A DNA stretch of 64,000 nucleotides from Chryseobacterium herbae (lineage in GTDB: Bacteria > Bacteroidota > Bacteroidia > Flavobacteriales > Weeksellaceae): positions 752,775 to 816,774 of the forward strand of contig NZ_JAOAMU010000002.1 of the NCBI RefSeq assembly GCF_025154075.1. The letters are read 5' to 3'. Below, piece after piece: positions 8,481 through 15,570 of this stretch (the stretch's first letter is position 1; each line of letters begins with the position of its first letter). The translations under genes were made by a program, and so were the position numbers. The notes below the pieces were generated by a model. That model was not told the DNA's origin and ran no database searches. It was given only the letters and a program-made list of their open reading frames with translations.

Positions 8481-9617
8481 TTATTTGCTGCTATTTTTGT
8501 ATTCATTGGGTGTCTGACCGGTCACTTTTTTAAAGGCATTATAAAAAGTCGTTTTTGAAGTGAACCCGGATTCTAACCCCATCGTCAACAAAGTATAGTT
8601 TTCATATTCGGGATCTGATATCATTTCCTTCACAGCTTCCACCCGATATTGATTGATATAATGAGCAAAGTTGTCTCCTGTTATCGTGTTTACAATTTGT
8701 GAAACATATCCCGCGCTTATGCCTAGTTTTTCAGCGACTTTTTCTCTGTTTAATGTACTGTCGGTATAAATGTGCTGCTCTTTGCAAAGAAGCTCCAGTT
8801 TTTGAAAATAAAGATTATCCGCTGTGATTGATTCCTTATATTCCTGCGGTGTACTGTTGTCTGCAGTTTGCAGATGGGGATACGAAATAGTTGGATCATT
8901 ATTTAGAAAATGGTAGACAGCCTCTTTGTTTTTTGCGAGCTTGTATTTGTAAATGCCTATATAGGCTGTCCAGTGCATGATAAATGTTGCCGATAAAGCC
9001 AGCCCACTCATGGTAGAGGAAATGTCTATTCCAAAAAAGAAGCCAGTCATATACGTAATTAGCCAGGTAGATAATAATAAATAGAGCGTAGTTAATAAGG
9101 TAATGACCCATTTTTTCTCTTGTGGGTCTTTTAAGTGCCTTATCATAAAATAAGAGTAAAAAGGTGGAAACAGGATGATGATAAAGGCAAATAAAAGCTG
9201 AATCAGTGTAAGTATATTGATTATGAAAATGCCTGAACCTGTGATTTTATAAATTCCTAAAATATCATTAAGATGGTATAGAATAACAAAAGTAGAGGAA
9301 TAGACAAACGGAATGTAGTACAAGTAAGTTCTTTGCCTGTTCCTTACAGTATCATCAATTCGGTTTATTATAAAAAGGAAAATGAAGACGGGCAGTAAAA
9401 ATATCCATTCAATACAGTCCAGAAAACGCAGCAAAGGATAGGATGTAAATGCACCTTCAAGTTCAAAAACATAATTCAGTAAAACAATGGAAAGTGCAAA
9501 TAGTAAGTAGGCTAAATACTTATTTGAATTACTATTGAATAGGGAAGATTTTAAAATAACTACGCCTAAGACTATTCCCTGAAAAATAGCAATATTTAAA
9601 AGTGTTGTATAGATCAA
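8481..9617 (-). CDS. Membrane-bound AraC-family transcriptional regulator
   Basis: 378 aa. Residues 1-~225 contain about seven hydrophobic helices; the C-terminal ~100 residues are a double helix-turn-helix AraC domain (E-K-L-G-I-S-x-G-Y-V-S-Q in the first HTH, then G-F-x-S-K-T-T-F-Y-N-A-F-K-K-x-T-G-x-T-P). This layout, a 7TM sensor fused to an AraC domain, is typical of Flavobacteriia. Likely targets are the adjacent barrel gene and hydrolase genes, which share an upstream element. The signal is unknown. Confidence 0.9.
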   Translation of the reverse strand: MIYTTLLNIAIFQGIVLGVVILKSSLFNSNSNKYLAYLLFALSIVLLNYVFELEGAFTSYPLLRFLDCIEWIFLLPVFIFLFIINRIDDTVRNRQRTYLYYIPFVYSSTFVILYHLNDILGIYKITGSGIFIINILTLIQLLFAFIIILFPPFYSYFMIRHLKDPQEKKWVITLLTTLYLLLSTWLITYMTGFFFGIDISSTMSGLALSATFIMHWTAYIGIYKYKLAKNKEAVYHFLNNDPTISYPHLQTADNSTPQEYKESITADNLYFQKLELLCKEQHIYTDSTLNREKVAEKLGISAGYVSQIVNTITGDNFAHYINQYRVEAVKEMISDPEYENYTLLTMGLESGFTSKTTFYNAFKKVTGQTPNEYKNSSK

Positions 9618-9696
9618 TTTTTTATAAAAGTGGTTAAAAATTTGTGGTGGCTAAATGTAGCTCTTTCATGTGAATTGATAAAAAGAATTAACTTTT

Positions 9697-10776
9697 TTAA
9701 GGATTGGGAAAATTGATGTCCCTGCTCAGCTGAAATGAATTGATGTCATCATACAAGTTATCAACTACTTTCTCTAAAATTTCTCCTGTTTCATTAAAGC
9801 TGGTGTTGGTTAATATGGATATTCCTATATTCTGTTTGGGATAAATCACAAACCAATTCTGCATTCCGTATATCCCTCCATGATGTCTATACATTAATTG
9901 ATTACCATTTTCTATGATGTACCAATGATAACCTTCCCAAAAATCAGAACCTTCTTTGTGTAATTTTCTATGAGATTCGTTGACAATAAGATTGGATTGG
10001 TCAAGTTGCAATTTCATATATTTCACTAAATCCGTAGTCGTAGAGTGCAATCCTGAAATTCCACCCCATAATGTTCTGTTGAAGTTAGGCATTAACTCGT
10101 TTTTATCGTTATAGCCTTTTACCAGTCTTGTTCTGTCATTTTCATTGAGCGTAAATTTAGTTTGGTTCATTGTATTGGGTTTCAAAATAAATTCAATCAC
10201 CAGTTCCTCAAAAGATTTTTGATAGACTTTTTCAAGAATATAGGCGGTCAGCTCCGGAGCCGTGTTTGAATAGGAATAGACTTCTCCGGGCTTCGTTTCA
10301 ATCTTGATGAGTTTTAATCCTTCAAAAAAGGCTTTTTTATTTTCGCTTTTTATTGGGAAATTAGGAAATCCACTGGTATGGGTGATGAGATGTTTGATTG
10401 TTATTGGTTCACCTTTAAATGCTAAATTGGGATAAGGTTCGTCAAGATAGATTCTGATATCATCCTCTAGATTGAGTTTTTGATCAAGTACGGCTTTAGC
10501 GGCTATATAACCTGTAAAGGTTTTGGTTACAGAAGCTAATTCATAAAGGGTAGAATCGTTAGGCTTGTTTCCTTTTCCAATAGTTAATTCTCCAAAATGT
10601 TTTATGGTGGATTTTCCATCTTTAAGGACTGCAATGGAAACTGAATGAAATCTTTTGTCCTTTAATAACTGAAGCGCATTTTTTGTAATCGCATGTTCAA
10701 CATTTTGTGTATTGATGGGGTGAACAATTTTACATCCAAGTAAGGCAAAAAATAAAATAAGGGTTACATATTTCAT
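9697..10776 (-). CDS. Serine hydrolase, class C beta-lactamase fold (lipoprotein)
   Basis: 359 aa with lipobox L-L-G-C (Cys15). Family motifs are all present: S-V-T-K (82-85, nucleophile Ser82 and Lys85), Y-S-N (169-171) and H-G-G (299-301) in place of the K-T-G box. Such envelope proteins are usually D-amino-acid peptidases, esterases or peptidoglycan-related enzymes rather than antibiotic-resistance lactamases. It sits between two AraC-type regulators. The upstream region carries the TTAATTTGA and ATGCAAA words also found before the barrel gene, with wider spacing. Confidence 0.88.
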   Translation of the reverse strand: MKYVTLILFFALLGCKIVHPINTQNVEHAITKNALQLLKDKRFHSVSIAVLKDGKSTIKHFGELTIGKGNKPNDSTLYELASVTKTFTGYIAAKAVLDQKLNLEDDIRIYLDEPYPNLAFKGEPITIKHLITHTSGFPNFPIKSENKKAFFEGLKLIKIETKPGEVYSYSNTAPELTAYILEKVYQKSFEELVIEFILKPNTMNQTKFTLNENDRTRLVKGYNDKNELMPNFNRTLWGGISGLHSTTTDLVKYMKLQLDQSNLIVNESHRKLHKEGSDFWEGYHWYIIENGNQLMYRHHGGIYGMQNWFVIYPKQNIGISILTNTSFNETGEILEKVVDNLYDDINSFQLSRDINFPNP

Positions 10777-10931
10777 GGTCAGAATTTTAATTTGATACTT
10801 ATAATCTGATGCAAATATGCTGTAGAGAATCCTAAAAAAAGTCTGTATAAAAAAGTAGGACTCATTTTAATGAATACAATGAGTCCGATTATCTGCAATC
10901 CGGAGTTTGAGTATTTACAATTTATTAATTA

Positions 10932-12056
10932 TCAGCTGTTTCTATATGCTGTTGGCGTTTGGTTTGTGTATTTTTTAAAAGAGGTGTGAAAAGAAGATTT
11001 TGAATTGAAACCTACTTCATATAAGATTTCCAGCACCGTATATTCTTTTTTCGTGGGATCTTTCAGCAAGGTCATTGCTTTTTTAACGCGGTACTCATTC
11101 ACAAAATCAAAAAAATGCTGATTGAGGTGATGGTTAATTAATACAGACAATTCACGAACAGGAATGTTCACTTGATCTGCCAGTTCCTGAATCGTTAATG
11201 AAGGCTCTAAGAAAGGCTCTTTTTCAACCATGAAATTTTTAAGCTGTTCGATCTGAATGCTTTTTGTTTCGTCGGTTTTATTTTCGGTTTCCAGCGTTTC
11301 AGCAAAATCTTTTGTCGGCTGCAAGGTAGAATCAATTCTTCGGAAAAGCTCAGGATAATTTAATGCCTTTAAGATAAACCAGCAGGCAGCCAGTAAAAAT
11401 ACGGTTCCCGCCACAATATTCAGCCAAATAAACAAATCTCTATGTTGGGTGTATCTTACGATGTTTTTTAAAATAATACATACATGGATGACTAAGAAAA
11501 TCACGGTAAGCTGAGACAGCCATTTGTATAGCAAAGTGTTGGGATTGGTATAGTTTTCAAGATAAATCTTCCTGTATTTTTTAAGGACAAGGAATACGCC
11601 AACGATATAAAAGAAATATTGCAGTTCTCCGATGAGTTGATAAACCAACATTTCAGGAGAGTTCCACATCGTTGTAAAGAACTGTTCTTTAGCAGCACCT
11701 TCCGCCAGATAAAGTTTTGGAACTAAAATTAAATTAACAATAATAAAAGGAATAAGATGCAGTAAATGCTTTCTTTTTAAGGTGAAATCAGAATAACAGA
11801 CGGCATTCACATACAGATAGAAAAGAGGCATTACCAATAAGTAAGCAGATATTTTGAAAGCTTTCAGATTATAACTATCCACAAAAAGGTGCATGAAAAG
11901 CCCGCTGATATCAATGGCATTAATGATAAGGAAAGCTGCAAATAATCTGTTTTCCAGTTTCCTTTCTGTTTTTACCGTTAATAAAAATACGGCAAGCAGC
12001 AGCGATACAAAAACAGCCATCGCAGCAATAACTTCCAGAAAACTTAATTTGTCCAT
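10932..12056 (-). CDS. Membrane-bound AraC-family transcriptional regulator
   Basis: About 374 aa, with hydrophobic helices over residues ~1-235 and a C-terminal AraC DNA-binding domain (first HTH I-Q-E-L-A-D-Q-V-N-I-P-V-R-E-L-S; second with G-F-N-S-K-S-S-F-H-T-S-F-K-K-Y-T-N-Q-T-P). I chose the ATG at 12056 (M-D-K-L-S) over the one 39 bases upstream, because the N terminus then begins right at the first membrane helix. Paralogous in design to the regulator at 8481. It is divergent from the hydrolase gene at 12429 and could control it. Confidence 0.88.
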   Translation of the reverse strand: MDKLSFLEVIAAMAVFVSLLLAVFLLTVKTERKLENRLFAAFLIINAIDISGLFMHLFVDSYNLKAFKISAYLLVMPLFYLYVNAVCYSDFTLKRKHLLHLIPFIIVNLILVPKLYLAEGAAKEQFFTTMWNSPEMLVYQLIGELQYFFYIVGVFLVLKKYRKIYLENYTNPNTLLYKWLSQLTVIFLVIHVCIILKNIVRYTQHRDLFIWLNIVAGTVFLLAACWFILKALNYPELFRRIDSTLQPTKDFAETLETENKTDETKSIQIEQLKNFMVEKEPFLEPSLTIQELADQVNIPVRELSVLINHHLNQHFFDFVNEYRVKKAMTLLKDPTKKEYTVLEILYEVGFNSKSSFHTSFKKYTNQTPTAYRNS

Positions 12057-12144
12057 GTATTCTTTTTGTAAAAATAAGACATAAGTGAGACACAAAAATA
12101 TTGTTAGTCATCATTTTTTAAATATTGTATTTCATCATCAACAG

Positions 12145-12232
12145 TCCTCTGCTGCACAAAGTCTCCCAACTTTGAGCTACTAATAAAATCATTTTCTTTA
12201 AGCTTGCTGCAAAGTCAGGAGACTTAGGAGAG
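12145..12232. repeat. Palindromic interspersed repeat, copy 1
   Basis: Imperfect inverted repeat with arms containing AAAGTCTCCcaACTTTG and its complement around a ~28-base loop. The preceding CTCTGCT and the inner AATCATTTTCTTTAA also match the copy at 13562. It lies between the divergent AraC and hydrolase genes. The remaining intergenic bases up to 12397 show no gene. Confidence 0.7.
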
Positions 12233-12397
12233 CGGGCGATAGGATGAGAATAGGGCTTTAATTCAAAAGTAACTTTTTGTAAAGCCGTTAAAAAAAATGC
12301 AGGCCAGACCCCAAACGAATATAAAAATACCAGCAAATAAGTACCAATTTATGCACTTTTAAGCTTTTGAAACCTCTTCTCAATTTTCTTACGTGAA

Positions 12398-12422
12398 TTT
12401 TGCATTTGAATAATTCAAATTA
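12398..12422 (+). promoter_or_regulatory. Shared 25-bp control element before the hydrolase gene
   Basis: Contains TTTTGC followed by a perfect 17-bp palindrome (ATTTGAAT, centre A, ATTCAAAT) ending six bases before the ATG. It matches the element before the barrel gene at 8391 at 24 of 25 positions. An initiation region with a TTTTGC box and an overlapping operator is the simplest reading. Confidence 0.6.
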
Positions 12423-12428
12423 CATGTT

Positions 12429-13547
12429 ATGAAAAAGTTTTTATTACTGGCTGTTGTTATTTTTATCACCTCATGCAGCCATGACGATTCAAACCCTGCA
12501 CCTGATAGAAAAGCGCTGGCACAGCAAAAACTTAATACAGCTCTGTCCAACTTTCCCGGCTTAAGCCTTAGTGTAAAGACCGCTTCCGGGAATTATACCC
12601 TGGTTGCAGGAGACGCGGTAATTAATGAAAAGCCGATGGCCGCTTCTGCACTTCACTATATGCAGAGTATCTCAAAAACCTTTACCGCAGTCGCTGTCCT
12701 AAAACTGAAAGAGGAGGGCAAAATTAATCTCGATGCCAAAGTAAACACCTATCTTCCTGATATTTGTAATCATCTGCCAAACGGAAATATCATTACGGTA
12801 AGGCAACTGCTTACGATGACATCAGGCCTTCCTGATTATTTAGATAATGATCAGTTTTTAAACGATGTTGTTTCAGGGCCACTGCCTATGACAAGCGAAC
12901 AGGTATTGAGCTATATATACGATCAACCCGCAAAATTTGCACCCGGCACCTCATTTGGTTATTGCAATATAAATTATCACTTGCTGGCTCTTATTATTGA
13001 TAGCGTTACTCCAAACGGGCATCGAAAGTATATTACGGACAAAATAATTAACGCCATTGGACTTTCCAACACCTATTATATAGCGGGCTCGGCAAGCACT
13101 ACGGCTCCCGAAGGGACAACGGCTAATTATCTGGAAATAGACGGCAGTTTTACCAATATGAGCGAGTTGCAGTTGGGTACCGTGCTTACCTTCATTGGCG
13201 ATGACGGTATTGTTGCTTCCGTTCAGGATATAGCTGGATTTTACTACAAGCTGCTCCATGACAAAACGGTACTGTCATCCGCATCGCTGGAAGAAATGAA
13301 GGTTGCGGTTATTTATCAGGGTACTCCGGTATATGGCCTAGGGCTACATTTTTATAAAACCAAAGGTGGCCTGCAGGCAATCGGCCACGAAGGTAGTGGT
13401 GTCGGAGCCGGAGCCTATGCTTTTTATTTTCCTTCCAAAAATACCAGCGTCGTCCTGTGTACAAACGTGGGAACGCTTACCGATGCTATAAAAGAGGAAC
13501 AGTTACGGGCATTGTATGAGGAAATTATAGGTATTTTGCTTGAGTAA
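12429..13547 (+). CDS. Serine hydrolase, class C beta-lactamase / D-Ala-D-Ala carboxypeptidase fold (lipoprotein)
   Basis: 372 aa with lipobox T-S-C (Cys16). Catalytic motifs: S-I-S-K (Ser80, Lys83), Y-C-N (178-180) and H-E-G (320-322) replacing K-T-G. The middle region contains the family's L-L-T-M-T-S-G-L-P and P-G-T-S-F-G-Y. Probable periplasmic or surface peptidase/esterase; substrate unknown. It is less AT-rich than its surroundings and is bracketed by two copies of the same palindromic repeat, which may indicate acquisition as a unit. The upstream element links it to the barrel gene at 7846. Confidence 0.9.
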   Translation: MKKFLLLAVVIFITSCSHDDSNPAPDRKALAQQKLNTALSNFPGLSLSVKTASGNYTLVAGDAVINEKPMAASALHYMQSISKTFTAVAVLKLKEEGKINLDAKVNTYLPDICNHLPNGNIITVRQLLTMTSGLPDYLDNDQFLNDVVSGPLPMTSEQVLSYIYDQPAKFAPGTSFGYCNINYHLLALIIDSVTPNGHRKYITDKIINAIGLSNTYYIAGSASTTAPEGTTANYLEIDGSFTNMSELQLGTVLTFIGDDGIVASVQDIAGFYYKLLHDKTVLSSASLEEMKVAVIYQGTPVYGLGLHFYKTKGGLQAIGHEGSGVGAGAYAFYFPSKNTSVVLCTNVGTLTDAIKEEQLRALYEEIIGILLE

Positions 13548-13561
13548 AATCAATACTTTCA

Positions 13562-13706
13562 GCAGAGGGCTCTGCTACGCAAAGTCTCCCGACTTTGAGC
13601 TGGTAAAATAAGATCATTTTCTTTAAATTTGCTCTAAAGTCGAGAGACTTTGGAGAACTAGGATTATTTGAAAGGAAATCTCCGAAGTCGTAAAATTTCG
13701 GAGAGT
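13562..13706. repeat. Palindromic interspersed repeat, copy 2, plus hairpins
   Basis: Begins with AGCAGA-GGGC-TCTGCT, then inverted arms CAAAGTCTCCCGACTTTgAGC and its near complement (ends ~13655), then a further hairpin CTCCGAA/TTCGGAG near 13678-13705. Same family and orientation as the repeat at 12145, so the hydrolase gene is flanked by both. The first hairpins may also act as a transcript end. Confidence 0.7.
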
Positions 13707-13733
13707 GGAGGATAGTAGATATAACTACACAAC

Positions 13734-13940
13734 TTATTCTATTTTGTTGATTTTTTTTCTAAACCAATTCTTTATATTTTTTAAAAACTCTAGATGAATA
13801 TTTTCTAATCTATATAAAAGTTCATCTAATTCCTTTAATAGTTCAAATTGTTTTTCAATATACTCATTTTTACTAATGACCTTATCTTCATAAAGCGTTT
13901 CATTTTCTAGCTGAGCTTTTTCAATTTCTTTAAGCGTCAT
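13734..13940 (-). CDS. Small hypothetical coiled-coil protein
   Basis: 68 aa, very rich in Glu, Lys and Leu with heptad-like spacing of Leu/Ile, and a basic C-terminal end. No signal peptide. I do not recognise it. It could be a real small cytoplasmic protein or the leftover of a longer gene; the AT-rich codon use matches local coding sequence. Confidence 0.4.
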   Translation of the reverse strand: MTLKEIEKAQLENETLYEDKVISKNEYIEKQFELLKELDELLYRLENIHLEFLKNIKNWFRKKINKIE

Positions 13941-14394
13941 AAATTTATCGGTGATTTTTTAGACTTTTTACTACTTAATTTTCAATATTTCTATCATGAA
14001 AATTATTACTAAGCTCAAATATATTAAACAAATTATTACAGGCATTACGGTTTTCCGCAATCAAAAAACCCCAGCGTACATTCGTCGAAGCATATGTATA
14101 AGCATATCGCTTCATCAGCGACAAAGTCGCATGACTTTGCCCACTTAAAATAAAGCGGAATTATTAATGAACTTTGCGTTTAATCAAAAAATAATTTCAA
14201 ACATAACCTATTAAGTACTGTATATTTTATAATCCATCTGGTTTATTGGTATAAGAAGCAGAATTAACATTTTTATAAAATACAGTCAGGCACATTCAGG
14301 TATATAATGCCATAATTTTTCTATATTTAGAAGAAGTATAATAGTATATATGCACTCTGTCGCATGTCTACAAATATTAATATAAAAAAAGACA
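13941..14394. other. Gene-free AT-rich stretch
   Basis: No convincing coding frame. One short hairpin, CAAAGTC-gcat-GACTTTG, near 14123-14140 resembles half of the palindromic repeats at 12145 and 13562. Otherwise plain AT-rich sequence that presumably holds the promoter of the next gene. Confidence 0.5.
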
Positions 14395-15066
14395 ATGCCC
14401 ATAAACCAAATACCTCCGGACGGAGGCATGTTATATAAAGAAACAGATATGGCTCAGTTTTTCCCGGAGCCATTCAATGCAATAACTGCTCTCTTATTTT
14501 TAGCCATAGCTATTTTTTGGACCATTAAAATGAAGGGTAATTTCAAAGAATATCCTTTTTTAACCTACTGCCTGGTTTTATTATATATTGGTGCCATAGG
14601 GGGAACTATTTACCATACATTCAGACAATGGCCGGTATTTATCATGATGGATTGGATGCCCATTATGTTACTCTGTTTGTCTGCCGGATTTTATTTTGTA
14701 GCTCAGAGCACCAGATGGTACTATGCTGTTTTAATGATTCTCGTATATCTGATACTTATGTTGGGCTTGAGAAATTGGATTTTGAGAGGTAACACTTCTC
14801 TCTTTATCAACGTAAATTACGCAATCATGGCTTCATTTGTGCTTTTTTCGGTCTTACGTTATTTGATTTATACCCAATGGAAAGCTGGCAAATGGGTAGG
14901 CTTTGCTTTATTGTCGTTTGCGCTCGCACTCACTTTCCGGATCATTGATAAACGGGAATGGTTGAGTTTCGGAACACACTTTTTATGGCATACGTTTGGG
15001 GCGGTAGCCACATTTTGCATGTTTAATTATATCTATCTTACGCGGAATACCATTAGAAAAACGTAA
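14395..15066 (+). CDS. Multi-pass membrane protein, ceramidase-like (CREST superfamily) candidate
   Basis: 223 aa with about seven hydrophobic helices. It carries the spaced metal-ligand pattern of the CREST superfamily (alkaline ceramidases, PAQR, Per1, TMEM8): His74 in G-G-T-I-Y-H, Asp86 in M-M-D-W, and an H-x3-H pair (His195, His199 in H-F-L-W-H) in the last helix. In CREST proteins three His and one Asp/Ser bind zinc for amide or ester hydrolysis of lipids. Function here is inferred from these residues only. Bacteroidota that make sphingolipids could use it, but no sphingolipid gene is nearby. Confidence 0.6.
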   Translation: MPINQIPPDGGMLYKETDMAQFFPEPFNAITALLFLAIAIFWTIKMKGNFKEYPFLTYCLVLLYIGAIGGTIYHTFRQWPVFIMMDWMPIMLLCLSAGFYFVAQSTRWYYAVLMILVYLILMLGLRNWILRGNTSLFINVNYAIMASFVLFSVLRYLIYTQWKAGKWVGFALLSFALALTFRIIDKREWLSFGTHFLWHTFGAVATFCMFNYIYLTRNTIRKT

Positions 15067-15176
15067 GAGTCTGTTTAAATTTTATTTAAAAAAATGTATA
15101 CATGATTATCAAGCCTTTGGTTCCTTTTACCTTCGTCAATCCTTGGAGTCTTGATTAAAAGAATTTCCCACAGATT

Positions 15177-15467
15177 CCACAAATTTCACGGATGTTTGTG
15201 AATGTTTTTCTCTCGCTTATTTTGCAGATGACGCTGATTTTAGGGACTAAACCTTATAGGTTTTAATATACATAAGCTCTAAAACCTATAAGGTTTGATC
15301 CGATCATTTCCAAAAGATCTCAGAATTCTTATGAGTAAAAAATTTGCTCAATCTGCGACATCTGCGGGAATAATAAAAATCTTTGATTTTTTAAAACTTA
15401 AGTGCTATTGTCAACATTTAGTTTGTCACTAAAATAAAGTGTCCAAAATCTTTTGTGACTTTTGTGG
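15177..15467. repeat. Intergenic repeat modules
   Basis: The stretch from 15067 to 15544 has no gene. It holds modules that recur, inverted, in the 50.34-50.70 kb gap: 15177-15194 matches the complement of 50643-50660 at 16 of 18 bases, and 15450-15467 is the exact complement of 50442-50459. It looks like a member of a dispersed noncoding repeat family. Confidence 0.55.
15249..15296. repeat. AAACCTTATAGGTTT inverted repeat, copy 1
   Basis: A 15-bp arm (15249-15263) and its exact reverse complement (15282-15296) with an 18-base loop. The same two arms occur at 60111-60144 with a 4-base loop. Confidence 0.8.
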
Positions 15468-15544
15468 TTTAATAAAAAATTTTAAACAGTTTTTTTGTGA
15501 AATTCAGAGTATAATTCTTTTAAGGTTGAAAGAAACGATTTACT

Positions 15545-15552
15545 TATATTTG
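15545..15552 (+). promoter_or_regulatory. Bacteroidota -7 promoter box (TATATTTG)
   Basis: TATATTTG fits the TAnnTTTG -7 consensus of Bacteroidota sigma-A promoters and sits 18 bases before the deacetylase start. A TTG about 16 bases upstream is a possible -33 element. Confidence 0.5.
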
Positions 15553-15570
15553 CCCGCAAAGCAAATCTAA

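Noticed and set aside
9697..13547. Antibiotic-resistance beta-lactamases
   Set aside because: Both hydrolases have the class C fold motifs but an H-G-G or H-E-G third box and lipoprotein anchors, typical of peptidase/esterase relatives; resistance cannot be claimed from sequence.
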